Origin: Hypholoma sublateritium FD-334 SS-4
Lineage: Eukaryota > Basidiomycota > Agaricomycetes > Agaricales > Strophariaceae
NCBI GenBank assembly: GCA_000827495.1
Contig: KN817537.1
Coordinates: 192,419 to 256,418 of the forward strand
Direction: 5' to 3'
DNA length: 64,000 nt
Part shown: in pieces, positions 22,891 through 34,390 of the stretch
Numbering within the stretch: the first letter of the stretch is position 1
How the letters are laid out: the number at the start of each line of letters is the position of its first letter
The notes under the pieces: model-generated
The model's database searches: none
Seen by the model: only the letters and a program-made list of their open reading frames with translations
What the model was told of the DNA's origin: nothing
Position numbers and translations under genes: made by a program

Positions 22891-25000
22891 GCGCACTGCC
22901 TAACTTTTAAACTCAATAATCGTTGTTCAATTAATACATGGGCCGTTAAATTAAACTCGCATGTAGGTCAAATGTAGGCTGGCGTGTTTAATTATTTCTC
23001 TACATAGCTCTTTGTTCCGAAATTCAATTACTTACTGTCCGTTTACGACCAACTCTTCATGCACGTGACCATTTCTTTTGGCCACCTGAAGGCCGTGTGA
23101 ATTTTGTCCGATATCTCCCCTTCAACCCGTGCGTTATTTCGCCTGTGCACGCATCTCTACTGACTAATGGAATACCACATAGGACTGCTCTCTGTACGCC
23201 GCCCTCTTCTTGCTCCTCGGCCCCCTTCCTCACATCACACACCCCGCCTACCTCGCCGTCCTCGACGCCCACTTCGCTGCTCGACGAGTCGGGCGCGGGC
23301 GCGAACACACGCCACAGCATCTAGCTCCCGATGTGTTTCCCATGCCAGGAAGCGCCTTGCGACTCCGAATCGTCGCTCGATTGATATCGTGATGCGCGCG
23401 CGAAGAGCCCCATGCGCGGGCCAGACAACTAAGCGGCACGCGAACGCCGAGCTACGCGCCCAGCGGCAGGTACACACCCAGTGAGAGCCGGAAGCCCATC
23501 GTCGGTCGCTGGCTCACCGTCACTGAGAGCTGTACGGCAACTGGCGACACCCACGCCCACGTTTCGTGGAGAACAAATCTGTGGCGCGCGCGATGGGGCG
23601 CACTGTACCATCGCGGGGAGTTGGCTCTTCACTTCGCACTTCTGCGGATCGCGCGACGCTGATCGGGCAAGTCGCGGAGCACGTTCAAACTCAGGGAACA
23701 TGCCGCTCTGCGCTCCACGATCCACACCCAGGTACGTACTCAAGTTCGCTCACCCCCTCTTTGTGCACGCCGTTCACGCATCGGCAGTGAGGGCAGCCAT
23801 GCGCATGGCCTCTGCAGGGAACGTCGACGTGGCGTGGCGCGGCGCAGTGCCGACGAGCATCACTCAGAAAGGCAAAGCGACGTTGGGGAACTTGCAATGC
23901 TGCGATCCAGGCCTCAGTGTCTCGCCTCGACGCGCGGTACCTGCATTCCGCTGACAGACGTGCAACTCGGTCAAGAGAGGATGGCCTTGCAGACGAGGAT
24001 AACACGCAGACACCGCTGTCCCGCGCCTACAAGCTCCAGCTCAATGTAAGCCCACTAGCGACCTTTCCGTGTATGCTGCTCACATTTCTGTCGGCAAGGC
24101 GTCGCTCGCCTAACCGCACAGCGATGCATCGACACCCCGTCATGCCACAGTGACGCGCATCGCCCAGAGGCGCATGTGGCATGGCGGGAGCGCCGTCTGC
24201 GTGTTCGTGATTCCGGCCATGACGCTGACTCTTGACCCTCGGCGCACGAGACATCCATCCCCACATACCACATGCGCACCAAGCGGCGCGCTGATTCTGT
24301 CATCGATGACGCCGGCGTCGGCGGCTACGATGGTGGTGGTTCACCTCTGCAACGCACCCTTTCGAACCGCGATAAAAGCCGCGTCCCGCGGACGCTGCAC
24401 CACCACCGCCGAGTGGTGATAACGTCGCCATCTCGCAAGCCGCATGGCCCCGTGCAAAGCACCACGCAATTGGCGCCCGCGCTCGGTATCTCAAGAGACT
24501 CGAATGCGAGCTGCAGCTGACGAAACCGCGCAGCGGTGCGCTCGCGGGCTGGCAGGCTGGCACTGCGTACTCACAATCTCCTGTCCGTCCGTCCATACGA
24601 CTACGTGCGTGGCTCTTAAAAGGCTGTGTTTACATACCAAACATTCACCGGCAGCAGAAGGCGGCTTGGAACGAACCTAACCCTCCCATGAGGTAAAGAT
24701 TTTTTTGGGAGGTAAATTACCGGTAAATAATGACGGGGAGGTTTCCGGGTGGAATGTTGCCGCTTTTTCCATCATCAGACTTTGATATGCAACCAGACTC
24801 AACAGGACGCAATTGCGCAACCCTAAGATTTCCTCGGACCTGGGTCCTGTTGGCCCAGGAGCAGGTCGCGTTAAGTGTCATATGGCCGGGTGGAACGTTG
24901 CCGCGTCCTCGGGCTTTTATACGCAACATCCTGAGTCATTTATTGGCATCTTTGATCTTTCCTTGAGAGACTCTCCGTGATCTTTCCCCTCAGCCACTGC
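22891..25000. other. intergenic, no gene seen
   Basis: About 2.1 kb, GC-rich in the middle, with many short overlapping frames on both strands but none recognisable. The first 150 bp after copy 1 are similar to the 3' flank of copy 2, so they belong to the duplicated unit. A 19-bp near-repeat (ccgggtggaacgttgccgc type) occurs near 24747 and 24889, in the presumed promoter of copy 2. Confidence 0.5.
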
Positions 25001-26599
25001 ATGTCTACTGTCGGCCCAACCAATCCTCTAGTACCAGCTATCTACAAAATCGGCAACGACCTTCTCTATGAAATATTCTTTCTCGGTACTTGCAGAGAGA
25101 TAGAATTGTGGGGTTGCGTTGGATATCCGGACTCCCAGGGCGGCGGCACGATCAATCACAGCCCACTCGAAGACATTCGACGAGCATCGCAAGTGTGCCG
25201 CACATGGCGCGACATACTCCTCCATTCCCCGTCTATATGGGCCCGATGTATGGATTTCGATGCATTTGGTCAGAAACGCAACAACTGGCGCGAGCTAGTG
25301 TTGAAGAGGACGGGACAGTCGCCGCTCAGCATCATGGTACGACACAGGAATCGTCCGACAAGTCCTTTGTTCCACTTTCTGGAAGACCTCTTGGACAAGC
25401 AATGGACGAGGATAGCTGAATTACACCTCACAATGGACAGCACGGATGTGCACTCTACACGGATTGCGGAGCCGTTACGCCGCCCAGCAGAGAACTTGAG
25501 GGTGTTCGTGTTACGCCCAGCTGGCGGCTGGTTGAGGTTGCATTTCCAGCTCTTCCGGGGCAACGCGCGACGCCTTCAGTGTCTTTGGCTTCCGAGCGTT
25601 TACAAAGCCGAGATCAATTTCAAATCATCCACCATGGTCACCAGCAATCTGCGCTACCTTGAATTGCACGACTTCAATATTGATGACCTCCTTACCGCCT
25701 GCTTGCGCATGCCCCTCCTCGAGATACTCAAACTACGTATTTCAGATCTGAATACCGGCAATTCATCCGAAGGCACTTCGCTGCCGTGCCCTGTTATGCC
25801 GCGATTAGAATTCCTCGATCTCTGCTGTCCGATGTTTGATATTTATCCGTCCTTCTTGGACCGGGTCACGCCTTCAGACGGCTGTCGACTGCACATGGTG
25901 CATCCCTTCGATACACGATTCCAAACCCCCAATATTTCTATTATATCGCTTCAATGCATGCAAACCGTAATATGCAGATACGCCAACTCCATCTTTTCCG
26001 AACACCAGGGAGGGCTCAATTTCGGGAATGTGGTATTCAGTATATCGCCCCGTGGCCTCTCATTTTCTTGTTACGACAATCGCTTGCACATCAGTTTTCC
26101 AGGGTCTCATGTCGTTGCTGTCCATCACCTCCTTGACACTATTTCGACTTTGGCGCTCCCAGGTACACTCGACCTCAAAATACTAGATTTGCGAGGCGAG
26201 CAGGGTTCCTACTTGCCTCACTTCGACAATGGCCGGAAAGTCATACAAGTGTTTAGATCTATGCATCTGATCGATACTCTCCAAATCCATGATGATCAGT
26301 TTTACAAGCTCCACAAAGATCATGGGTCCGACATTCTGTTCCCTTCCCTCAAGAAGCTTATTCTAGGAGGGAATTCTAATGTTGACATAATAACAACAGC
26401 ACTTCCATTTCTTGCGCAGAGGCATACCATTGCGCCTGTTGAAGTCCTCGAGATAAATCTTGATTATAGAAATTCTATTCTGTGGAATGCGATACATTCC
26501 TTGGATGGATTAGCTGGGCTAAAGGTCGTTTGGAATAGGTACGGTAAGCCATATCAATATATATGTGGAGGGAATGAACTGCGGCGAGGGCTCAAATAG
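25001..26599 (+). CDS. F-box protein copy 2
   Basis: Intronless, 532 aa from MSTVGPTNPLVP; an ATG at 24977 is also in frame, but 25001 matches the start of copy 1. The F-box lies at about residues 14-75 (IGNDLLYEIFFLGTC, ASQVCRTWRDILLHSPSIWA). F-box proteins bind Skp1 and bring substrates to SCF ubiquitin ligases. The rest is Leu-rich with irregular repeats (RMPLLEILKLRISDLNTG) consistent with a weak LRR-like substrate domain. The C-terminus has the family signature LKVVWNRYGKPYQYICGG. It is closest to copy 1, and the similarity extends into the 3' flank. All copies of the cluster are on the + strand. Confidence 0.88.
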   Translation: MSTVGPTNPLVPAIYKIGNDLLYEIFFLGTCREIELWGCVGYPDSQGGGTINHSPLEDIRRASQVCRTWRDILLHSPSIWARCMDFDAFGQKRNNWRELVLKRTGQSPLSIMVRHRNRPTSPLFHFLEDLLDKQWTRIAELHLTMDSTDVHSTRIAEPLRRPAENLRVFVLRPAGGWLRLHFQLFRGNARRLQCLWLPSVYKAEINFKSSTMVTSNLRYLELHDFNIDDLLTACLRMPLLEILKLRISDLNTGNSSEGTSLPCPVMPRLEFLDLCCPMFDIYPSFLDRVTPSDGCRLHMVHPFDTRFQTPNISIISLQCMQTVICRYANSIFSEHQGGLNFGNVVFSISPRGLSFSCYDNRLHISFPGSHVVAVHHLLDTISTLALPGTLDLKILDLRGEQGSYLPHFDNGRKVIQVFRSMHLIDTLQIHDDQFYKLHKDHGSDILFPSLKKLILGGNSNVDIITTALPFLAQRHTIAPVEVLEINLDYRNSILWNAIHSLDGLAGLKVVWNRYGKPYQYICGGNELRRGLK

Positions 26600-26971
26600 C
26601 CACATTACTTAACTTTAAATTTGATAATCGTTGCGGCCATTATATGAAATTTGCATGCATGTAGGTCGCATGTAGGTAAATGTAGGCTGGAGTGTTTAAT
26701 TATTTCTCTAACTATGTACTCATTGTTCCGAAATTTAATTATGCTCACATTTGGCTCACATCCGTGGTCCCTTTTGTTACACGTACCATATCGAGATATC
26801 GTACTAGATCTGGGTAGCTCACTAGTGACTTCTAGATGCCATGTGCCGTCTCACCGTTTCCATTGTCTCTGAAATTGATTCCCACAATATCAAGCTGCAA
26901 GTACCAATACAGCGTCAAAAGGTCCGCCACTGGCACAATTGCCCCCCGGGCCCTTGCTCATTCCCACCACA
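26600..26971. other. intergenic spacer between F-box copies 2 and 3
   Basis: Its first part matches the 3' flank of copy 1 (gtaggctgg, gtgtttaattatttctctaa), marking the duplicated unit. No gene. Confidence 0.5.
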
Positions 26972-28573
26972 ATGTCTGTTCACACAATTCCGCTACCACC
27001 AGTTTCCAAACTCCATGATGACCTCCTTTACGAGATATTCTTCCTCAATACGTGTAGGGGTCCGATCTTGCAGTGGAACCCTAACGAATATCTGGACCAG
27101 TCCGAGATCAGCGAGAGCCCGCCGGAAGCCACTCGAAGAGCATCACAAGTATGCCGCTCATGGCGTGAAATTCTCCTCCATTCTCCCTCTATATGGGCAC
27201 GGTGTATGACTCTAGAAGCACTCGATCAGAGAGACAGTCGTTGGCGCAATCACGTACTCCAGAGGACCGGGCAGTCTGTACTCACTATCACCGCGAGGCA
27301 GATAATGCTTCCGGACAGTGCCTTGTCACTCTTTCTGGAAAATCTTCTGGATACTCAGTGGACGCGAGTCGGGGAACTATACCTCACGACGACTAACTCG
27401 ATTTTGCGTAGTACACGGATTTCCGGAGCTTTCCTGCGCCCTGCACCGAACTTAAAAGTGTTCATAACTCGTCCGACTGGGGGCTGGTTACAATTAAACT
27501 TGCCATTGTTCAGCGGCAACGCTCCATCACTTGAATACCTTTGTCTCCTGGGAATTAACAACTCCGGGATCGACATCAGGTCGCCCGCCATGTTCACCAA
27601 CAATATGCGCCACCTCGAATTCAGTCAACAAACTGACCTTCATGTCAACGAACTCATCGCCGCCTGTCTTCGTATGCCGCTTCTCGAACACCTCAAAATA
27701 AACGTGCCAAATCTGACTGTAAATGGATTGCCTGACGCTGACTTACCGTCCCGGGTGAGTATGCCCCGATTGAGATTCGTAGGCATATGCTGCCCCATAC
27801 TCGACATTTATCCTTTATTCATGGATCGGGTCGCGGCTTCGATTGACTGCGAATTGAGCAACATACATATTCTTGATCCTCGCGTCGAGGGCGAATCTGC
27901 CGAATCACTGCAATGCATGGACCGTGTTTTGTCAAAATACGCCAATTCTGCATTTATTCATCACCAAGGCCAGTCAAATACTGGCGAAACGTTTTTGCAT
28001 ATAGCGCCTATGCGATTCCACTTTGCTTGCTACGGAAAGCGGTTTCAGATATACGTTGGGAACAGTACCGTTAATACTGTCGCCCGGCTCCTGGACACCA
28101 TACAGACCTTTGTCTATGCAAGCACACCCGGAAAACTGGAGCTGTTCGTTTCACTTCCGGACGATGTCCACCCGCAAGCCCCGCATTGGCGTCGCGTCCA
28201 CGCTGAAGCGAAACTCACACAAACCCTCAAGTCCATGCGCGCGATCCATACTCTTCAAATATGTGACGATCACTTGTCCACTCTCCACAGAATCTCGGGG
28301 GCTGAGATACTGTTTCCACGCCTCAAAATACTTGACATTAGAGGAGGAAATCACAATTTTGATTTGGAAAGTAAGGTCCTGCAATTTCTTGCCCAGAGGT
28401 ACGCGGTCGCTCCGGTCGCAGTCCTCAGGATCAAAATCAACGAACAAGATGACATTCCGTGGGTAGAGATACATTCAATGGACGATCTCACAGGATTGAC
28501 GATTTCCTGGGAGAGATATGGTCGGGGATTCCAATACATATGCGGCGGAGAAAAGCTGCAACTCGGGCTCTGA
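26972..28573 (+). CDS. F-box protein copy 3
   Basis: Intronless, 533 aa from MSVHTIPLPPVS; an in-frame ATG at 26939 would add 11 residues. F-box at about residues 13-75 (LHDDLLYEIFFLNTC, ASQVCRSWREILLHSPSIWA), then the Leu-rich region (RMPLLEHLKINVPNLTV) and the family tail (LTISWERYGRGFQYICGG). It is more diverged from copies 1 and 2 than they are from each other. Inferred role: an SCF substrate receptor of unknown target. The next gene downstream is RPAP3, which splits the cluster. Confidence 0.87.
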   Translation: MSVHTIPLPPVSKLHDDLLYEIFFLNTCRGPILQWNPNEYLDQSEISESPPEATRRASQVCRSWREILLHSPSIWARCMTLEALDQRDSRWRNHVLQRTGQSVLTITARQIMLPDSALSLFLENLLDTQWTRVGELYLTTTNSILRSTRISGAFLRPAPNLKVFITRPTGGWLQLNLPLFSGNAPSLEYLCLLGINNSGIDIRSPAMFTNNMRHLEFSQQTDLHVNELIAACLRMPLLEHLKINVPNLTVNGLPDADLPSRVSMPRLRFVGICCPILDIYPLFMDRVAASIDCELSNIHILDPRVEGESAESLQCMDRVLSKYANSAFIHHQGQSNTGETFLHIAPMRFHFACYGKRFQIYVGNSTVNTVARLLDTIQTFVYASTPGKLELFVSLPDDVHPQAPHWRRVHAEAKLTQTLKSMRAIHTLQICDDHLSTLHRISGAEILFPRLKILDIRGGNHNFDLESKVLQFLAQRYAVAPVAVLRIKINEQDDIPWVEIHSMDDLTGLTISWERYGRGFQYICGGEKLQLGL

Positions 28574-28942
28574 TTCGGCTGGATTGATTAAAGCCAGTAG
28601 AGTACAAGCAGAGTATGATGTAAATTGGCTCAATTTTTCTTTTTCGACTATCACGAGAGTTCATCCTTGCCACCACCTCTTGCCTGTCTCTACACTGCGA
28701 CAACTTAAGGACTGGATCATTATTTGGAACTCTTATATGACATTAAGTTGTAGTCACAAGTAAGCGCTCGATTCCGGCATCCGCCGGCGAGAGCCGGGCG
28801 GACTTCGAAGTTCATTGTGGCGTTGAGCTCGCGTTCAATACTTTCAAATGTGACCTGCATTGACAAGCGACCCTTTTTTCCTTTCTATTCTGTACATCTC
28901 TCAGAGTCGTCCTCCTTCACATCTCGCTCATTTTAACTTGAA
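28574..28942. other. intergenic spacer before RPAP3
   Basis: 3' flank of F-box copy 3 and promoter region of the RPAP3 gene. No gene seen. Confidence 0.45.
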
Positions 28943-30659
28943 ATGTCCGACCCCAAAGCCCAAGTGGCGAAAGAAAAGGTACGGCATGGTTGAAACGAGG
29001 CATCGCTCTCCTGTTGCTAACGAAATGGGTAGGGAAATGCCGCGTTCAAAGCTGGCGATTATCCGCTTGCCATTGGCCACTATACTGCTGCTCTCATGGC
29101 AGACGCGCGCGATCCGACATACCCCCTCAACCGCGCCGCGGCCTATCTCAAGCTAGGCAAGTACGTCTTGGGTAGCATTCAGCGAGAGAGTGCTACTGCT
29201 AATCTTCTTTCTTCGTTTTCAGGAACGAAGACGCAGAGCGGGACTGTACGACAGTGCTCAGGCTCAGTTCGGGTAACGTGAAGGCTCTATTCCGAAGGGG
29301 CCAGGCGAGGGTGGGCATGGGACGCCTTACGGACGCGCAGAACGGTGTGCATGTGCGGCTTCACTGCGCCAGAGCTGCTACTGACTATGACCAGATTTCT
29401 CAGCAGTTCTACGCGTGGAACCCGCCAATGTGTCTGCCCAGGATGAGGTCAAGAAATTAACCACGCGTATACAAGAAGAAAAGGCGAAGGTGTGATTACA
29501 TTTTATTTATCGTGAATATAAGAGTTGATGGAAAAGTTGAACCGACAGAAAGTCAAAACTAAGACCCCAATTACACCAGTCCCCCTCACAACTCCATCGG
29601 CGGACTCTGCGACGGCTCCCAGACGACGTCGTGTACCTATCAAGATCATCGATCCATCGAGCCCCGTAGCTTCTTCATCGGCAACAGAAACTGCTGCTGG
29701 CCCAAGTATGGCCAGTGGCACATCGGTGGCATCCTCCGCCACGGCGACGAGATCTGTGTCTGTTCCCGCGGCCGCGCCTACCCTTAAATCCACTTCCACG
29801 CCAAACTTAGGTACCCTAGAAGCTGTCTCGTCTCGCTCACTCAAACCAGCGGCTACCACGGCTGCAACACCTGAAACGCCCATACGTGCGCCTATTCCCC
29901 CCGCTCTCGCCTCAGTAGCCGCAACCCTTCAGTCTCCACCCGAGGCCGTACAAGAAACAGATAGGGATAACGCAAAAGGCAAGGCGCGTGCCGTGCCTGC
30001 GGAGACCTTCGCCCAGGCAAAGCAAGCGCGTGCCAGTGCAAAGCCCAGCCGTGTGGGCGGGGGCATCTTTCGTTCGTCCGGGGAGAGCACAATCTTTGCT
30101 CCACGCGGTGCCGGGACAACCGGTACGACAAGTGTCGTGGAGGAGGTACCACCGGTCCCTGTGTCAGCTAGTCCACATTCATCGCCCCCCCCATCACCTA
30201 CTCCCGACCAGGCCGCTACTGTGCCAGCGAAGGTGAACTTCGCCGCGGTCACAGCTCCCACCACGCTGTTCGATCTCAACAGAATGTGGAACGCACATAA
30301 AACTCCAGAAGAGAGATGGGCGCTTCTGACCGTATGTCTCTCCATCTACTTTCATGCGACCGCTGACACGAATATGTTCTCAGACTGTCACGCCTGCGCA
30401 GCTACCCGGCCTGTGTCAGACGGCACTCGAGCCTGCGCTGCTCGCGAGCATGCTCAGTGTATTCCGCGCCAAGCTGGCTACATGCGGCGGCGACGACAAT
30501 GTTCGTGGTGGGGTACGCGCTTATGTTGAAGCGCTATCGCGTATTCCGCGATTCGGGACGTTGGTGTTGTTTCTTAGCCGCGCAGAGAAGGAGGACGCGC
30601 GTTCGGTGTTCACAGCACTTGAGGCCACTCCAACTGGGGTGTGGCAGGCGGTGCGATAG
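28943..30659 (+). CDS. RPAP3: RPAP3-like TPR co-chaperone (R2TP component)
   Basis: Six exons: 28943-28978, 29033-29160, 29223-29344, 29395-29489, 29525-30331 and 30384-30659; about 487 aa. The fifth exon may begin at 29549 instead, making that intron 59 nt rather than 35. The N-terminal TPR domain (about residues 5-125) shows KGNAAFKAGDYPLAIGHYTA, PLNRAAAYLKLGKNEDAERD and VKALFRRGQARVGMGRLTDA; Lys and Asn residues fit a carboxylate clamp for Hsp90 or Hsp70 tails. A disordered Ser/Thr/Ala/Pro linker follows. The C-terminal RPAP3_C domain spans about residues 350-487 (TLFDLNRMWNAHKTPEERWA to RIPRFGTLVLFLSRAEKEDA). RPAP3 links Hsp90 to RUVBL1/2 and PIH1D1 in assembly of RNA polymerase II and other complexes. 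It is the only housekeeping gene inside the F-box cluster. Confidence 0.9.
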
Positions 30660-30921
30660 GAGATTTCGTGGCAGGGACTTATGGGTGTTTGTTTGATCAA
30701 TAATGTTCGTTGATCTACCAATGCTAGTCTCGCGCTGTGTTATTCTCAACTTGCAGTTCCCTCACAGTAGCCACGGCATCATCTGTATCATCCATCGCGT
30801 ACGTCCCATCACTAAGCATATGACTGATCAGAATCAGAGGCGTGCGAGACCTCGAGCGGGAACCTGCGGGACACATTCTCCCTTCAACCGTGGACTTCAC
30901 GTCTAACCATTCCCATCTACA

Positions 30922-32625
30922 ATGACTGGGGAGCCATTTACACGAACAACACCGATCTTCAAGTTGGGCGACGACGTGCTTTACGAGATATTTCTCGCCA
31001 ACACATACCAGATGATGAGTATCTTCCCGTATAGTTATCCGACACCAACTTTGAATGACAGTCCCTTGGTCCTCACTCTACGAGCATCGCACGTGTGCCG
31101 CGCGTGGCGCGATGTTCTGCTGCGGTCTTCACTTATTTGGGCGAGGTGTATTGACCTTGATGCATTGGACCAAGCGACGGATCACTGGCGTGACCTTGTG
31201 CTCCAGCGAGCTGGCAGGTCGATGCTCTGCATATCGGCGCAGAAAGCACGGCAGAGGATGGTGCCGGCGAGCGGTCTGGCGACATTTTTGGCCAACCTAC
31301 TCGACAAGCACTGGGCCCAAATTGAAGAAATTGATCTCTCAATCGATATCAAGGATCTCAGAGACCCGCGGATCGCAGAACCCTTGGGCCGTCCAGCAGA
31401 GAAGTTGCGGGTGTTTGTATTGCGCGGTGCGGAGGTTTGGTCACTCTTGGGCATCCACCTATTCCACAGTCACGCTCCCTCTCTCGTCCGTCTTGTCATC
31501 CCCGGGGTATGCCCTGCATTCCGGATAGACCTCAAGGCGCCATTCATGTTCACAAGCAATATGCGACACCTTGACTTGCAAGACCGACTCAAAATCCGTG
31601 CCGTTGATCTACTCGACGCGTGCATTCGCATGCCCCTCCTCGAGACACTCAAACTCATAGTGGCCGAACTAGTCGTTGATGGTGACTCACTTCCACGGCC
31701 GGCCATGACCAATCTGCATCTCATCGAAATCAATTGCTGCACGTTCGACATATACCCTGTGTTTTTGGATCGCATCACGTCGGCCGCAGATTGTATACTC
31801 CGCGTATTTCATAAATTCTCTTGCCACAGTCACTCTATCCGGTCCCTTGATGTTATGCAACGCGTTCTCTCTCGATATGGAGATTCCTTCTTCGCGCATC
31901 ACCAAGGCCAACCGGACCATTTCGATGTTGGATTGGGCGTAACCCCAGCTCGTTTCACGTTCTCGTGCTACGAGTCGTGCCAAGAGCAATTTGATATATG
32001 GGTTGAAGAGTTTGCGGATTCTTTCACTGTTCCTAGCGATTTTTTCTTTCTTTCGCCGGTCATCGTCTCGCGATTGTTGGACACCATGTCGACCATAAAA
32101 TTTTCAAGCGGTATCAACCGGCTTAATCTCAAGGTCAGCCTGCAGAACCCAGATGAAGACATCGTGGACAACCCACAGATCCTCCCTCAGTTTACCCCCA
32201 GTCTCATTCAAGCGCTGAGTTCCATGCAGTGGGTTACCACCCTCGCAGTAAACTTTGCTGATGCACCGACACTGAAAGCGATCTCCGCATTGGGAGATCT
32301 ATTCCCGGCGCTCAAAACGCTGCTGATAACAAGGATCAAATGGCCACCGCAGCCCACGTATCCAAATTTCAGCGACAACGTCCTCCCATTTCTCGCACAG
32401 CGCCACCGCACCGCACCACTTCAGGTCCTCAACCTTGACCAGCTTGGAAACGGGCTGTGGATGGTCCAGGACATGCGTGCTTTTGAGGAGATAACTGGCT
32501 TAACCATTGTCTGGAAGGTGGATGGCGTGTCGCGTCAGTATGTGTGCGGTTCTGGGGACGCAGAACGGCTCTTTATAGGGCCTCGAAAACTTATACTAGG
32601 GGTCGCCAATTCCCGTAGCGTGTGA
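30922..32625 (+). CDS. F-box protein copy 4
   Basis: Intronless, 567 aa (start MTGEPFTRTTPI). F-box at about residues 12-70 (LGDDVLYEIFLANTY, ASHVCRAWRDVLLRSSLIWA). The Leu-rich region includes RMPLLETLKLIVAELVVDG, and the tail is LTIVWKVDGVSRQYVCGSGD followed by AERLFIG. The ILANTY-type F-box and the CGSGDAE tail group it with copy 5 and the pseudogene at 33285 rather than with copies 1-3, so two subfamilies are present. Role as an SCF substrate receptor is inferred. Confidence 0.87.
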   Translation: MTGEPFTRTTPIFKLGDDVLYEIFLANTYQMMSIFPYSYPTPTLNDSPLVLTLRASHVCRAWRDVLLRSSLIWARCIDLDALDQATDHWRDLVLQRAGRSMLCISAQKARQRMVPASGLATFLANLLDKHWAQIEEIDLSIDIKDLRDPRIAEPLGRPAEKLRVFVLRGAEVWSLLGIHLFHSHAPSLVRLVIPGVCPAFRIDLKAPFMFTSNMRHLDLQDRLKIRAVDLLDACIRMPLLETLKLIVAELVVDGDSLPRPAMTNLHLIEINCCTFDIYPVFLDRITSAADCILRVFHKFSCHSHSIRSLDVMQRVLSRYGDSFFAHHQGQPDHFDVGLGVTPARFTFSCYESCQEQFDIWVEEFADSFTVPSDFFFLSPVIVSRLLDTMSTIKFSSGINRLNLKVSLQNPDEDIVDNPQILPQFTPSLIQALSSMQWVTTLAVNFADAPTLKAISALGDLFPALKTLLITRIKWPPQPTYPNFSDNVLPFLAQRHRTAPLQVLNLDQLGNGLWMVQDMRAFEEITGLTIVWKVDGVSRQYVCGSGDAERLFIGPRKLILGVANSRSV

Positions 32626-33284
32626 CATTCAATTACACGCCGTGACAGTGTGTGACGCCTCTCATATCTTGATACATGGCCACTACAACGGCCACATCGC
32701 AGATATTACATATCTAAAATTTATTTTGTATTCTCAGATACATGTTTCACACTCCCATGTGGTTTTTAAAATTTAAATGTACAAAGTGAAGCGCAGAGAG
32801 CAAGATTATGTTCAAATCCCTGCCAGATATAGGGTCCAAACTTGCATCTCTATGTAGTCCTTCAGTTCTCATCCAATCACCAAGAATTATAGACCAAAAG
32901 TGATTGTAAATTTATTCTAAAGAAATCTTCCAGGCCATAATTTTTATTTTCTGTTCCTATCCCAAGATATACCCAGCAAATAGCCCAATTAGCTTAGTTA
33001 GAGAGAAGATATAAAAATTCTGGTTGGGAAGAGTTGTAGAGAATAAAATTCTAATCAATTTTGTATTTTGAATGAGGCAAAAACATGTAGTTTCAGAGAC
33101 TACATAGACTTTTATAGTTATGCCAATACATAATTCAGTATCATAAGCCGGCCGACGCCGAGACCCTTGCTCCGGATCGGCCCGCAGGTGCCATTTCATA
33201 GCCACCGCGACGACTCATGACTTGCTTTTGACCAACATTTGGCCTGATGCTGCCTCCCTCGCCAACAATGGTCAAGCACACAGA
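32626..33284. other. intergenic, AT-rich, no gene seen
   Basis: 3' flank of copy 4. AT-rich, without supported frames. Confidence 0.5.
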
Positions 33285-34390
33285 CGGCATCTATTTCTAC
33301 TCTGGCTGGCGAGATACTCCATGAAAGAGTTCCGGGCAACACGTACCGCAAATTTGCGTACAATCTTCCCCCCCGCGAGACGCGCCTGATCTCATCCAAA
33401 GTCCATTGAAAGTCACTCAACACGCATTGCAATTGTGTCGCGCGTGGCGCGATAGTATCCTCAAATCTCTGCTTATATTTACCAGATGTATTGACCTCGA
33501 TGTATTGCCAGAAACTGGGCAGTGCGCCGGCGGAACGGGCATTCGATGCTCCCCTCAGTGTTGGCAGAGACCAATATGGAACCATCTTTGGAAAATCTAC
33601 TCGACAAGCGATGGGCCCGAATCTCGGAAATCAGCGTTTCGATGAACAGGCTGGACTTAGAGGATGCTCAGATTGCAGAACGTAATCGACAGGCCAGCAG
33701 AGAAATCACGGGTATCGGTGCTGCGTGGACCTTCTCAAGCCCGATAACCGGTGGAGTTGCCCTTTTTCCATGGGCGTGCTCTGGAATTAGTCTGCTTCTC
33801 TGCCCCAGGATACCTCCTCGACTGGAGGATCGGCGCTAAATACGTGTCTTCGACCTGCCGGAGGCGTGTATGCGCATACCGCTCCTCGAGACTCTCAAAC
33901 TCTCTATTACCATGCTGATTGACGAGGGTACTGCTGTTCAACCCTGCTCACCTCTCATATCCGTCCTTTCCAAGACGTTGCTATCTCGCGGTTCTTTGCG
34001 AGCTTCGTTAAGGCGTTAAAAGGCATGCACTGGGGCAATACTCTGGTGATATGCGCCCGCGGTTTGACAACACTCAATGGGGTATCAACTATGGGTGCAC
34101 TGGTTCCGTCGCTAAGAGTGTTGTCGGTTGTTCAGTCAGGACGAATTTTTGTGATCTCACAAGTCTGAGTATCAACAGATCGTCACGTTTCTCTCGCAGC
34201 GGTGCGCCGTCACACCAGTTGACCCCCAACGAACTGGGCGCGGGTTAAATATCACCGTCAAAAATCTGGATGTTTTGGAGAGTATCAGAGGCTCAACGAT
34301 TGTCTGGAACATGAACGGAATATCACACCGATATGTATGCAGTACTGAAGATGCAGAGTGGATCTTTGTGGGATCTCACGTATCTTGAGT
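33285..34390 (+). pseudogene. decayed F-box gene of the copy 4/5 subfamily
   Basis: Family pieces appear in order but in different frames with stops between them: EILHERVPGNTYRKF (F-box start), LQLCRAWRDSILKSLLIFTR (second half of the F-box), NLLDKRWARISEISVSMN, ACMRIPLLETLKLSITML and the tail STIVWNMNGISHRYVCSTED. The central part between the Leu-rich section and the tail is largely deleted. The piece order and the tail place it with copies 4 and 5. Confidence 0.8.

Noticed and set aside
24747..24907. 19-bp near-direct repeat upstream of F-box copy 2
   Set aside because: Two copies only and no wider similarity between them; could be chance or a minor promoter element.
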